From: Angiostrongylus vasorum
Lineage: Eukaryota; Nematoda; Chromadorea; Rhabditida; Metastrongylidae
Assembly: GCA_018806985.1 (NCBI GenBank)
Contig: JADANN010000215.1
Coordinates: 62,001 to 126,000, forward strand
Length of the DNA stretch: 64,000 nucleotides
Direction of reading: 5' to 3'
Notes under the pieces: generated by a model
What the model was told of the DNA's origin: nothing
Seen by the model: only the letters and a program-made list of their open reading frames with translations
The model's database searches: none
Made by a program: the position numbers and the translations under genes
In this document: positions 1-11,779 of the stretch, piece after piece
Position numbering within the stretch: position 1 is the first letter of the stretch
How the letters are laid out: each line of letters starts with the position of its first letter

Positions 1-354
1 CTTAAGAAGGTTGGTTTGGTATCAATTAGGTCCGGGCTCACTAATTCTGTAACAGTATTACATTATAAATGTACTTGTTTTTCATAAGGCTTACGTTGTG
101 AATCGCTACTATGAGATTTATTGTTGTCAACCCGCAACTATCATAAACTATAATAAATATGTAAAAACTAGATAGACAGAGAAGTAGCACTTTTTCGTTC
201 ATTTTTTTCTCTCCTATTTCAAAAAAACTAACCCATGCCTCTTTCTAACAGAGAAATGCATTGTAGAGGTGAAGAAAATACTACTCAAGGCTTAACTTGA
301 GGTTTTGCTAAAGTAACTAAGAAAGGATAACAAAAGTGTACAGAAAACAATACC

Positions 355-510
355 TACCGATGTATCAAACCAGTGTTGCTGTCCTCTCAGACAAGCTTGG
401 TATAAATGTGGCGAATCCGGAGGGATGGAAGGCTTGGTGAGCCACTGGCGCGGGGATCGATTCCATGTGTATATTGCAGAGTACCTCAGACCACTGCGCT
501 ACACTCGCCC
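355..510 (-). mobile_element. Family A tRNA-derived SINE, truncated
   Basis: Reverse copy of the 5' half of family A: on the reverse strand GGGCGAGTGTAGCGCAGTGG (A box) and a GGAATCGATCCC-type B box, then the CACCAAGCCTTCCATCCCTCC block. The 3' half is missing. Confidence 0.7.
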
Positions 511-870
511 ACATAATGTATGAGAACAATGGAAATCACTAAACACCATCCAAAGGTGTGGCATAGTAAGTTACCGTTTCTGTCCGACGAACTGAAACGT
601 ACATCTCAGGCCGAATCCTCAACAAGATCTCGTAATGTGAAAAGAAAGCCCTCGACATCTCTAGAAACAGAACCTTGGGCGGACCTATAGTTCACCATCG
701 TCACAAAAGAAAAATAGTCGTAAAATGGTGATTTTCCCAGCGATCGCCCACGTGAGCCGGTAATTATCTGGGGAAAGGTTTCTCAAGGGCCAGCTCAAAG
801 TTTTCAAGTAGTAGGTACAAACGAAAAGAATTTTCTAATTATGTAGTAGTTGGCTTTTACTATTGATAAC

Positions 871-1125
871 GCCCACGTGTGAAGTAATGGTTAGAGGTGC
901 CCTGCCATAGACACTAGATCGATCGAAAGTCTGATCTTGTGCAGTGCGCTCACCTAAGATACCAAACTTATCTGGGAGGTTAACAATACTGATTGGATAT
1001 ATGGGTAAGCTCACCACAGGTCATTGTATAGGGTCACGAATGCATTAAGGCACTTCTACGATGCTTGATGAAGTTGACTGCATGGCTCACCACCTATGGA
1101 CTGATCAACGTCAGATGCTTTACTA
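871..1125 (+). mobile_element. Family A SINE, diverged full-length copy
   Basis: CCCACGTGTGAAGTAATGGTTAGAGGTGCCCTGCC head, ATACCAAACTTATCTGGGAGG middle, and a GATGCTTGATGAAGTTGACTGCATGG ... TGATCAACGTCAGATGCTTTA end. More diverged than other copies. Confidence 0.55.
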
Positions 1126-3654
1126 TTCATTTATTTTGTTGTTGACCATGGTATTTTTTTGTCTGCCTTATTTAAACATCCCAAAAGGCACATATTACGA
1201 TATGAAGCTTCGGCTAGTTGTTGTCGTACGCTAAATATCGCATGTAGAGTGCCAGAAAAGAGGATGCACGCTAAAATTTACATTGTTCTCGAGAAGTTTG
1301 TCAGGAAATTCTAGGAATCACCGGCGACCTGGAAGAATGTCGAAGGTGGTAAGATTTACGCGGATCCAAAACGGCTTATAACAAAGTATGGTGATCAGTT
1401 GGGAACGCTTTAGCACGACTATTTTGGCCCTCTACCACATGCACGGGCTGGAAAGAGGATAGATCGCTCCACCCCTGAAGCCTAGCCAACATATGAAGAT
1501 GGGCTATTTGACCATGTTATTATTTATACAGCACATACAGGACTTTTTTTCCGAAGTTTGAAGAACAGATGAAATTCCCCCAAGGGAACAATATAAGTGT
1601 TGGAGGGATACAATGTTATTTTAACCAATTACCATCGCTTGAATAGTCAAGTTTAACTTCTTGTCGATATCTATGGCGATTCAGTCCTTAAATTTCTCAT
1701 TTTCAATAGTACTACAATCTAATCAAACTTATAACTCAAATATTACAATTAATATGTAATATTAAAATATATCTTCAAATAGTATCACATTATAGTCCCA
1801 TGCCGAGATTAACAGAAAGTCGATCCTGGGAACTTCTACGATCCAGAAAGTGACAGGGACTGTTCTTTGATACAGCATCGCTAATTCGCAGTTTTCGTCT
1901 AAAAACATCCTGAGGAATAGTTTTACTTAACTTTCCTAAAATAACTTATCACCACTTACTAAGCTACAGCTGTGAATATACAAGGGATCACACTTGTAAT
2001 CGTTAATTTCTCGTCCAGCTCTTTCTAGCTCAGAAAAAACCGGGAGAAGGAACGGTTGGAGTGGTGCTCAAGAAAAATGAAACACACATCGCCTTCATAA
2101 AACAGAGCAACTCAACGTAGTGTAGTTCTTAGGGTACTAAACGAAGAACGAATCTGGTGGACTTTGTGCGATCCCCCTTTATGGCCAGCTAAATCCCTAG
2201 GTAAGCAGCAATCCACCGTTTATTATTACGTGTATAAAAAATCGAATAACGCCTAAATACCCGCAGTTTCAGCTGGTCTTATGATAAGTAGCCCAACGAG
2301 ACACTTTGTAAAGTGCTCGTCACCGCGCGCTGAAGAAAGTGAGGAGGAAAGTATCGCGTAGATTAGAAAAAAAGGGAAATAAAATAGGAAAGGTAACATC
2401 TAAAACTTTTAACTAGAGGGTTAAAATAAGAAGAAGACAAGAAGATTATTCCGGAAGATTGTTGGGAAAGTCCGAATACGATAGTATCATCAGTCGCTGC
2501 TATGCCAGAATTTTTTTCATTGGGCGTGATAAGAGAAGTACATGTGAATTAGAAAAATCACACAGCCATGGAGGTGAGATGAAAAACAAAGTACGGAGTC
2601 ACATAGAGGAGAAATTTTATGGCTACCGGAAGGGTTTTTATCGCTGGCGAATATGTCATTTGTAGTGTTTACTCTTCTACGGGTGGACTGTACAGTCATA
2701 GCACCAGGTAACCAAGCGTCTGTCACCGACCGCCCCCAAACATTTGTATTCGTCGATGGTATTGAACGGATAGGTTCGTTCGGTCGGTTGTCACTTATTG
2801 AACAGATTTTCGGAGTTGTCAATGCTGCTAAGTTTTCCATCGTACATACATGAGATTTCAGCGTCATTTCTGCAATGACAACGGGAATTCACTGAATTAA
2901 CGGAACCTTGACGAAGCAAATAAACCAGGAGATACGACTGATTTTTAGCGCTTTGCAGTGCTAGGTGTTGGTCTCCACTAATTCTCCGTGCTGTGCGAGG
3001 ATCTGTAGCTGGAGGCAAGCGTGTCAAAATATTTTTGTTTCACACTAATGGAGTAATGGGAAGGTGGTGAGCAATGTGAGCCATTAAGAGGAATAAGATA
3101 TCACATTTTTTCATGTAGCACTTTACAAAGGCCATCGCTCACCTGGTAAACGCGAAAAAGGCCAGGCATTAAGCGTTTTTCCAACTAGTGTCTTTGAGAG
3201 GTCATTTTCGACATATTTGCTCAAAAAGAAATTAGTTATTCCTGATGTCTTTTGAAATACTGAGACAGTGTATCTCTTATGGAACAGCAAATCTTACAGT
3301 TTCCTACTGAAATAATGAGAGTAGTTCCCTTTCGAATTTCAGTGGTTCTCTAGCCGCCCTTGACCCAAATGTTCTCGAAAACCACACCTTTGTCATATCC
3401 ACAACGAGTTAAGCACGCTAAGACTCTGCTCATAAACGATTCATCCGTAAGTATAACTCTGTCCACTTGAAAAAGTTTTTCGTGGCTCTTTGAAAAATTA
3501 GGCTTCTTAATTCCAAGCGCGGAAGATATCGCACCGTTTAAAAAAGACGCAATTCTCTAAGTATGCTAATTAACTTAATGTTTAAAGTATCATTAAATTG
3601 GCAAGAAAAAAATAACCAACTGGAATTTGATGGGCCATCTATTATTGTTTTGTT
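1126..3654. other. Gene-free stretch, unresolved frames
   Basis: No recognisable gene. Overlapping short open frames on both strands at 2459-3027 (e.g. reverse 2517-2867, 116 codons) show no known motif and are probably chance. CCATGCCGAGATTAACAGAAAGTCG near 1800 is also present at 20513, a repeat end. Confidence 0.4.
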
Positions 3655-3876
3655 CTAGACGACCCGCCTTCACATCTGCGTGGATCCCAGCCTTTGTTGC
3701 ACTGGATTCGTTTGCGCGCATTCGTCATCCATGAAGGTTTTCGAACTTTGGGCGCGTGTGCCTGGGCGTTGATTGATTGTCGTCTGTTTTGTGAATTTAG
3801 CTGAAATAGAGCGTTCCCACTTTGATTTCAGGAAGTGAATTGTTCCCAGACAAATCCTTTACCAATTTTTGTAGCA
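3655..3876 (-). mobile_element. Family B RTE-tailed element, partial
   Basis: Reverse copy: GACCCGCCTTCACATCTGCGTGGATCCCAGC is the reversed RTE-like tail; GTTCCCAGACAAATCCTTTACCAATTTTT is from the body. The tRNA-like head is missing. Confidence 0.55.
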
Positions 3877-4019
3877 CTCCGATACGAATTTGAACAATAT
3901 ATTTTTAAGCCATTAATCACACAAATTCTGCACCAACAGAAAGAAAAGAGCTAGCGAGGATAAGAGTGCACATGGTTATAAAAAATGACTGTTGTAGTAA
4001 ATGTGAAATACAATCGCGG

Positions 4020-4175
4020 CGCTTAAATATGTGAAAAACTCGGAGCCTCAGCTTAGCTTCGAACCCGCGATTATCCTTACCGGGGGGCTCACGTGTTATC
4101 CACTACACCAACCGTTAACATTCTTCTTCCTTTCCTTCAGCTGGCTTTCTTCACTCTGATGGAGTAAGCTTTCCT
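4020..4175 (-). mobile_element. Family D-like short tRNA-derived element
   Basis: Reverse strand reads GGTTGGTGTAGTGGATAACACGTGAGC (A box) and CGCGGGTTCGAAGC (B box) then CTGAGGCTCCGAGTTTTTC. Resembles a tRNA head but without cloverleaf support. Confidence 0.5.
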
Positions 4176-4179
4176 CTTG

Positions 4180-6059
4180 CTATGGAAATGTTTACGACCA
4201 ATTACCCACCAATTGCTTTCACTTTTGTACTGAGGATTTTCAATACCAGTTCAGCATTGCCTCCATTAGAATGTTTTACGTGTATTGCTCATTGCGTTCT
4301 TCCATACCCTTCAGTCATGAAGCCATAATTAACCAGATTATTTGGCCCGTGCACACGTGGAGTAGAAAGGCTGGAACGACGTACACAACTAGCTATATTC
4401 ATGCATATATGCGTTGATGGGCCAAATCAATCTAAGCAATAGTTTCCAATTAAGTAGCTCAGTAGAACAAGGAAGGTGGTCTCTACTCGTCTTCAACAAA
4501 TAGGTTCTACCTTTTCTACTGGAGAGTCCATGAAGCTAATCGTGATTATATCTATTCTTGAAGGTAAGCATGGGCAACTAACCGTACGTGCAGTCTTGCC
4601 AAAACAGTAAAAAATAAAGAGGTCTTATGGCAAAACAGGACGATTTTCTTCGTTTCTGTCTCAAAACAGAGCTCATGTGGTTTCTCTGTAGTACTGAAAT
4701 AACGAACGGAAACTTTATTCGCCCTCGTTCTAGCCATGCCATAATTAAAGCAACAACTTCAGCTGGCAAAGGCGTTCGTGACAATTAACTATGTGGACGC
4801 TTCTTCGCTGCAAATGTTCCACGTTTTCCATTAACTCGAACCACCTAAACATTAAAAGGGAGGTTTAGTTGTTTAATACACTTGAAACTACTGGTCTGTT
4901 GCTCTCTTGCCAAAGAATTTCTTGACGGAATCCCGAGAGACCTGCGATAGAGCAAGCCCTCGCTGGCTGTCGTAGCACAGAGGGTATCGATAAACCGACC
5001 AACGAACATCCTTTAGAGATAATAGTGTCTATGCGAACAACCATATTTTCACCGTATGTTGTTGATGCTGCTATCGTACTCACTTCGTATAAAACTCGTG
5101 TGCTTGCTCTACATCCATGCTTATCCAAAACCAAAGGCAGAGTAGGATTGCCTGCCAGGTCAACCTTGTGACCTTCCCCTCCCGTTTCAAGCATAAGTAG
5201 CGGGTAGCGTTATTTCATTCCTTTAAATTCTCTTGTCTTCGTCTCCATCTCATTCTTCCTTACTTCATGAGGCAGGCTTTGATTTCTGACCTCACTATCC
5301 GAATAAGCAATATTTATGTGATAATGCATCATATATCGCAAATTTATTGTAGAAGTATATTTTAAGGTTAAGGTTAAGGTGTTAACGCAGTTTTCTATCC
5401 ATATTGCATCTGTCTATCAAATACGTTATTGTACTTGTATATTTGTTCTTCACTAAGTAGTTATTGTGCTGCTATTGTGTAAAAAAGGTTTAACTACCTA
5501 AGTTTAATATCTGGCATCGTTGAGGGCCGACAAACATGGTAGCATCGCATGACAGTCGTCAAGTAACTTTTTGCTGTCGAGGGAGCTTTTTAGCTTTGCA
5601 ATTTAAGTTCTTCATAACAGGAGTAATTTCTTACATGTTCTCATTACAGTGGGGAATACCAGTATTTCTAAAAAAATTAGCAGCAATACAGCTGCGTAAA
5701 TTTCTGGCGGAACTGAAGCCGGATTTTTTTGGCACGCAAGGTATAGAGTTCCTTCTAGAATAGATAATCATTTGCAGATGGAGATGAAGTGCAAAGGCCC
5801 AAGCTTCACTAATACTTCTCAACAAGGTGGCGATGGCGTTAGCAGACCGAGGTTTGAAGAACATTTCCTTGTCACTGAATGAGTCGTTTTCCTTAACCTT
5901 GTCATTCATTTCAGTTTTTGAAAACCTCTTCTCAGTAATGGTGGTAACGTGGCAATGACTTCTACTCAATCAACATCGGAAAAACCCCCTGTCTCTATCT
6001 AACTGGTCTCCCTAAATCCATAGGTTCTGATGTATGTAATAAGATAGTGGTTGTAAAAA
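4180..6059. other. Gene-free stretch with one unexplained frame
   Basis: A 109-codon reverse frame at 4865-5194 (LAGNPTLPLVLDKHGCRAST) has no recognisable family. AAGGTTAAGGTTAAGGTG at 5365 is a short tandem repeat; AAAAAGGTTTAACTACCTAAG at 5484 resembles the end of the 48.6-49.7 kb region. Confidence 0.3.
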
Positions 6060-6260
6060 AATAATAATAGGCAGCAAATAAAAGTTAGACGAAGTAAGTA
6101 GTGATCACGATGATGGTGAGACATTTGCAAAATTGCAAAACTCCGGACCCTAGTTATCTGCGGTGGGGTTCGAATACGTTATCACCCTTTCTGTGGGGGT
6201 TCACCACCATACCATCTGCGTCCCTCGTTCCATATGCCTTTAAGCTGTGTTTTATAGGTG
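6060..6260 (-). mobile_element. Family D short tRNA-derived element
   Basis: Reverse copy: GCAAAACTCCGGACCCTAGTTATCTGCGGTGGGGTTCGAAT contains the reversed B box, followed by GGGTTCACCACCATACCATCTGCG (reversed A box). Confidence 0.55.
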
Positions 6261-6284
6261 GTGGTATCAACAATCACCCGTAAA

Positions 6285-6575
6285 CGGAATTGATCTGGAG
6301 AGCAGAAGTCGGGGAAAAATTGAGTCTTTGCCATCCAAGTGAGAGCGTTCTAGCCCAGCTACCTCGAAACTCTAGCGAGAATCGACTTGACCACCTTTTA
6401 ACGACATTTGTGAGGAAGACAGAAACATTCTCAGGCATCGATCGAAACAACACGCGAATGTTCGAAGACATTCGTGGGCGATGAATGTGAGGGAAAACAA
6501 ATCCGATGCAAGAAGTGCTGGGATCCGAACAGTAGATGTGAAAGGCGAATCGGGTAGAATAAATTAAAAAAATAA
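6285..6575 (+). mobile_element. Family B element, head missing
   Basis: Body from GAAAAATTGAGTCTTTGCCATCCAAG through GTGCTGGGATCCGAACAGTAGATGTGAAAGGCG, matching 30830-31045 and 60645-60870. Confidence 0.6.
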
Positions 6576-7065
6576 GTAAATAAAAAGATACTTTGGCCTA
6601 CCACTAGGATTCCATCCAGCAGATTGCGACGGTATCCCAGAATGCTCCTTTGCTTACATCTCCTATTTCGCACTTTCGGGGACAATTCTAAGGTTTTTTA
6701 TTCCCCGATGTTTTCTAATATACTTTCAATAAAATAAAGTTGAAAACTTCTGTTTTGAAAAGATAATGTATATATTTATTTCAACGGTGCTAAATCATTC
6801 CCAAGAAGGCGTTCACCTATATTTGTTGCATTTCAGTCACTCTTGCTCACTCTTAGGTTCAGACTTACTACTTCACGAAGATCATTACTTTTTTCACTTC
6901 AAAGACCCCACCAACAAGGAAATCCTTCACCGAGGTCAGCACCATAGATCACATTTGGGAAGTAGACACGTGAAAACCTTTTTCAGTAAATTTTCCAACA
7001 AATCAGTTCCTTTGGAAAAGATTGAGCTGCAATCCAAAGATTATTCAACGATTATGTTTTACGAA

Positions 7066-7285
7066 GAGCGCTTGTGGCGCAGTGATTAGAAGCGCCCCCT
7101 GCGACACATACGTGACCATGCGATCCCGGCGACCATGGCCCACCAAGCCTTCCATCACTCCGGGTCGGCAAATTGGTAACAGACTTGTCTGGGAGAATAG
7201 CAGCACTGGCTCGATACATCGCTAGGGAAGTCGAATGCATGGCGTATCCCTCAGGGATTGATCAATGCCGAGAGCTTTACTCTTT
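7066..7285 (+). mobile_element. Family A SINE with internal deletion
   Basis: Head TGTGGCGCAGTGATTAGAAGCGCC and the GACTTGTCTGGGAGAATAGCAGCACTGG block are intact, but about 60 bp between the CGATACATCG and GAAGTCGAATGCATGG blocks are missing. Confidence 0.8.
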
Positions 7286-7414
7286 TTTTTATGTTTTACG
7301 CAGTTTCGATGGAGGAAATGTGAGTGCATAAACCATCACTCAGATCGTGTCTGTAAATAAAATTTGGGAAACTAACTGCTAGTCTAGAAAGTCATTATTG
7401 GAATGCAACTGTGA

Positions 7415-7742
7415 ATGGCCGAGCTCATGGCGTTGACTAACCTCAGATAGTTCTGCCATACACCTATGGTCTATGGTTCGACACCACGCTCTGGCTAATC
7501 AATCTCTTCACAACACCCAGAAGGACAAATTCACAGATTAGCAAATCAGTCTGGGAGGATAACGATTTGATAAGTCCGTATACCATGGCAAGTCCTTGTA
7601 TAGGTTCGATATGCATCCATCTTTAAATCTTCTTGTGTTAAATCTTAAGTGTTAAATCTTAAATAACATCTTTCAATTGTTTTATGAATTCGAATGCAAC
7701 GTTCATCCATAAGAGATTGATCAACGCCAGACAGTTTATTCC
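7415..7742 (+). mobile_element. Family A-like SINE, strongly diverged
   Basis: Shares AGTCTGGGAGGATAACGATT, a GATATGCATCCATC block and ATTGATCAACGCCAGACAGTTTATTCC with family A; a GGTTCGACACC B-box-like sequence is near 7475. Alignment in between is loose. Confidence 0.4.
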
Positions 7743-8317
7743 TTAATCTTTCAATTATTGTGCGCTTAAATGATGAAATAAGCTTTCGGCCTTGAGAGAT
7801 GCGCCACTGGTTCGACTTCACCACGCGTACCAGAGGTTATGTTGAATATCTGCCGTATACAATGGCTGATAACGGCCTAACAGCTGAGATCGAATCCATT
7901 ACTTTGGCAGATTCTTTTCTAGATTTATAATAGGGCTTTTAGAAACCACCAAAAAAGCGGCCAACTCTTGCGGAACGCAAAAAGAGAACAACGTAGCTCA
8001 TACCTTTGTTCAGGACAGAGACGAATGCTGCAACTGTTCTACGTCAAACCGGCATTGAGGTGTTGAACTGCTTACGAGGTTGTAGAACCTGAACCCACGC
8101 CTCAACATCTTAGCACGACATCCAGGAATACTCCTTGTCAAGACAACTGGACAGATTATCCAAGAGGTTTGTGCTCTTTATTCCTGTTCATTTAAACTTA
8201 TACTGGCGGTAAAGGTAAATTTCATGATTAATGTGGATCACCAGGATTTCACTCTGTATGACAACGTATTATCCTTACGTATTACGCGTATTTTCATCGT
8301 TTCCGGATTATCCGTTT

Positions 8318-8610
8318 TAGCGGCGTTTCCATCATAAAGTCCAGCTAAGAGTGAACCAATACCAGGATCCACCACCGTCCTTATATCAAAGTACTCACAT
8401 GGTAGAAAATCTACCTCTGATCCACAAGAGCGGCGACCACCTGTGGTGGCGGCGATCGCTTGTGGTGGTGACGACCTAGGGCAGACGTTGGCTAGGCTCA
8501 CCCCATAACTCCAGGGACCCACAATGGCTAAACCAGCAAAACTCCGAAGAAATGGAATTTATGCTGTAGCCCGCACAATCAGTGAGGACGGGGCCATCCA
8601 AGCATCGAAG
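8318..8610 (+). mobile_element. Family E RTE-tailed element, 5'-truncated
   Basis: GGCGTTTCCATCATAAAGTCCAGC through GGTGGTGACGACCTAGGGCAGACG and ending CCCGCACAATCAGTGAGGACGGGGCCATCCAAGCATCGAAG, the RTE-like tail. Confidence 0.65.
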
Positions 8611-9602
8611 AGTATTATGCGTATTATGGCATATTATACTTTACAGGCTCGAGTGGGTTAGGATGCCTATCTTTCCCAAGTCAATTGACGTATCAAGCGC
8701 TTTCATTCGGATATCCCAAAAGATAACCGTACGACTCAAATCGGAGCTATCAACGTCTTCCGGACACAGACCCAATATCGATTTCAATTTAGACGTCGCA
8801 CTAAATGTATGTTCTGAAATTGCAGAGGCTTTCATGTATTACACATCCAGTGGTCTGCGAGTGAGCGTTGCCATAGTTTTGTGTCCATACGGTTTACAAA
8901 GGTGTTTTATCGTTACTCGCTAGAGTTACTTAAGTTAATACTAGGGTAGTTTTGTGCTGTTTTAAGCTGGAGATGTCAAAAATGTGTTGAGAGATTCAGT
9001 ATAATAGGTGTAAATAGCCGACCCACCTACCACTCATAGCGGCTATTTTTTTTTGCTTATATTTCTACACATTTTCTGCGTAGCCAACCTTTTGAACATC
9101 GATTTTCTTGTGCGGGATGGGGGAGGGGGTTAGAATCACCTGATTGGTTATTTGAAAACTGAAGTTTAGTAGTGTTTCACTTACCACTTTGCGTTTTAAA
9201 ACTAGTCTCAATACGGAAAATAAGGTGGGAACCGATTGTTTCCATCCCTAGAGTTGTTAAGGAAAACTGTTCAGGTGCATCTACACAACCTCCACTCTTC
9301 TTACTACCTTCATCCACTTCCAGTTGTGCTGTTTTAATGGGATTTTTTAACCGTTACATCAAGGTCTTCTTCTGGTGACGTCATTGAAGTCGTTTCTGTT
9401 TTTCTGGTAGTGGTCTTTTAAGAAGAAAGCAACTACAGTGGAATTTTTGGATTAAGTGGGACTCATTTAATCTCTTCGTCGCTACGTGAAAGTGCTTTAG
9501 CGTCAGCCAGTAGTAACCCCTCTAGGATTCTTTTCTGTAAAAGACTGGCTTAAATTTTTGCACATAAGTAGAGCATTATTACCCTTTCCGGGGGGCTAAC
9601 TA

Positions 9603-9770
9603 GATGAGAGAAAGGAGAAACGAGGGACCCACATGACGTGGTGGTGAGCACGTTAGCCCGAGAGCGTAATAAGGGGGTTCGACCCTTACCGCAGACACCT
9701 GGGGTTTGGAGTTTTTGCAAATAACTCATTGTCATTGTGGATGTATTTCACTTAATACCCTGCCGTGAAG
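9603..9770 (+). mobile_element. Family D short tRNA-derived element
   Basis: GACGTGGTGGTGAGCACGTTAGCCC (A box), GGGGGTTCGACCCTTACCGC (B box), GTTTGGAGTTTTTGCAAATAACTCATTGTCATTGTGG, ACCCTGCCGTGAAG end. Confidence 0.65.
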
Positions 9771-10078
9771 AATTGTAGTAAGCAGAAAAATAGAAAGTTA
9801 GAGTTGCAAAGCGTTATTATTTCTAAATTATTTTAGGACGTGGACATCATTTTTTAAAAGAGAAGGTGGTACTAATGTTTTTCATCCATTACTGATCAGA
9901 AATTTGCGCTATATTCATGTATTGAGCTCCAATGTGTAGTTTGCAAGGATTCATAACCTGTAACTTCCCATTTCCTTCTTACAATTTATCCTTCGTTCAG
10001 TAAAAGGCTGAGCCATCTTACGTCATTAGATTTTGTCTTGATGCAGAGCGTGATTTCCATTCATTTCTACCTACGCGT

Positions 10079-10112
10079 CTTTTCAGATCAGTGTTCTATC
10101 TTATTCATTTCA
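10079..10112 (+). promoter_or_regulatory. Probable trans-splice acceptor and 5' UTR of snapin
   Basis: CTTTTCAG ends at 10086, followed by a 26-nt leader to the ATGATG start. The reading frame is open further upstream, but the conserved snapin region only needs the ATG at 10113, and the acceptor argues for starting there. Confidence 0.45.
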
Positions 10113-11779
10113 ATGATGACGTCCACTAGTCGTGGCGATGTCGCCTTGGATAGTGGAGACCTAATGTTCGCATCGATTGGGTCGTTCATTGAAGGATTGG
10201 AGCAGCAAATACGAGCAACACGTGCTTCACAAATCGAATTGAATGAGAGAATCAAAGAGATGGCAGATGTGAGTGATACGATTTTTTAACTACCATATAT
10301 GTTTCATACTATCCTAGATTTTTTCTCGAACTCTTTGGGCACCTCCCAGCGGTTTAGCGCGTCGTCGTGGCTGGGAAGTGTTCCTGGGTGTTGGGCTGCG
10401 ATGTACAGCGGGTACCAGAAGTCACAACCGTCCTGGTAGCAAACTAGTCCCGTGGTGGCTAATCTCCCTTTGGACGATCTGAGGAAGACTTCGTTTAGGC
10501 TGACCACGGGACTACAAGGAGCCACCATGGCTAAAAAAGTAGATCTCCGGAAAATGGAAATTATGCTGAGGCCGCACAACCAGTGAAAACGGGCCATCCA
10601 AGTATCCAAGTACTCTTTGAGTAAAAGGATCTTTTACAATCTCATAATATCAAGTTCTGTGTCATGGTTGAACATAAGACTTTGTGCTTTAGCCGTGTGC
10701 TTATTACAACTATGCGCAAAATAAAATTGGTAAACTTTCTTTCTGTATGAATATAACATTGCAAACTCAGCACTGCTTTATGTAAACGAAGCCTGAGGTT
10801 GGCAAATTTTCGTTTGAAACATTTGGTATGAAAGGAAAGGAAGCCACTTGATACATCGTAGCGTTCAAAAACCAATGACTGATTGCAGTTCTTGCACGAA
10901 ATGAATGATCATGAAGAGCCCTATGATATCCAAGTGTACGTTGGGAAGTTGCAAGATTCAAGGCGTCGAGTAAACAACGTGAATCAAGTAAGCGTTATGG
11001 AGTATTGTTCCGCTTCAAATTATGCGATGTGCAAGTCTTCAGGATGTTTATTTTCTTCTTCATTTGCTAATGAATTTAATTTTGTATGTAATCTTATAAA
11101 TTTCCTATAGTTTCGCTTGTGCACGTGTAGCGCATTGGTCGGATGCGCCCTGCAATACAAATTGGATCGATCTCCGCGCCTCTGGCCTACCAAGCCCTCA
11201 ATCCTTTCGGGGTCGGCAAATTCGTACCAGACTAGTCCGGGAGGATAGCAGCATAGGCTCGACACATCGGTGGGCTATCGTGAATCAATGTAAAGGCCAG
11301 ATATGCATTCAATCACCTCCAACGATACTTATTGAAGACGAATGCATGGTACATCCCTTATGATCAACGCCGAGAGCTTTATCCTTTGTTTCTGCGCTTT
11401 GTAGAGTTCCGCTATTATAACTCTTATACTTGGTAAGATAGTCAGGGCATTTCAAAATATGCACATTAGAAGAAATATTACTGGTCAAACTTCTGCATAT
11501 AACTTGTAGGTGTAAATTTCGGGATGTCTGCTTAGGAGATCCTGCTACGAGGGTGGGAATCTCGCAGCCACTATAGGGCGATGAACCATTGTAGTTTCTA
11601 CACATTTAGCGATTTAACATTTTATTCATTATGATAGTATGCTAATCTAAGGTTTTTTTTAGGTTATAGGAAGCGTGCATGATCGTTTGAGTCGCCTCCA
11701 ACGATTTATAGCGCGAGAAATCTTTAAGAAAAAGAAAATGATCAAAGGAACAGAAGTACCTCCCTTACCAGAACACTGA
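10113..11779 (+). CDS. snpn-1: Snapin homologue (BLOC-1 / SNARE-associated protein), 3 exons
   Basis: Snapin is a small coiled-coil subunit of BLOC-1 that also binds SNAP-25 and acts in lysosome-related organelle and synaptic vesicle trafficking. Exons are 10113-10268 (52 codons), 10889-10987 (33 codons) and 11663-11779 (38 codons plus TGA), all in phase 0 with GT-AG junctions; the product is 123 residues against about 136 in human snapin. The conserved core is visible: EGLEQQIRATRASQIELNERI in exon 1, DIQVYVGKLQDSRRRVNNVN in exon 2 (family DPYVKKLLNARRRV) and GSVHDRLSRLQRFIAREI in exon 3, with a Lys-rich tail. A TTTTCAG acceptor ends at 10086, 26 nt before the first of two adjacent ATGs, suggesting trans-splicing. 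Intron 2 holds a family A SINE (11116-11388). No frameshift or internal stop. No neighbouring gene on the same strand within several kb. Confidence 0.85.
10342..10610 (+). mobile_element. Family E element, short variant
   Basis: Begins GCGCGTCGTCGTGGCTGGGAAGTGTTCCTGGGTG, lacks the middle of the longer copies, and ends GCCGCACAACCAGTGAAAACGGGCCATCCAAGTATCCAAG. It sits in snapin intron 1. Confidence 0.7.
11116..11388 (+). mobile_element. Family A SINE in snapin intron 2
   Basis: Full-length copy: TGTAGCGCATTGGTCGGATGCG head, GGATCGATCTCC B box, GTCGGCAAATTCGTACCAGAC, GGCCAGATATGCATTCAATCACC and GCCGAGAGCTTTATCCTTT end. Same strand as the gene. Confidence 0.8.

Noticed and set aside
4865..5194. 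109-codon reverse frame as a gene
   Set aside because: Looks protein-like in places but has no recognised domain, no clear splice partners and no second copy; kept only as a note.
8582..8923. 113-codon forward frame as a gene
   Set aside because: Its first codons come from a family E tail, and the rest shows no motif or splice support.
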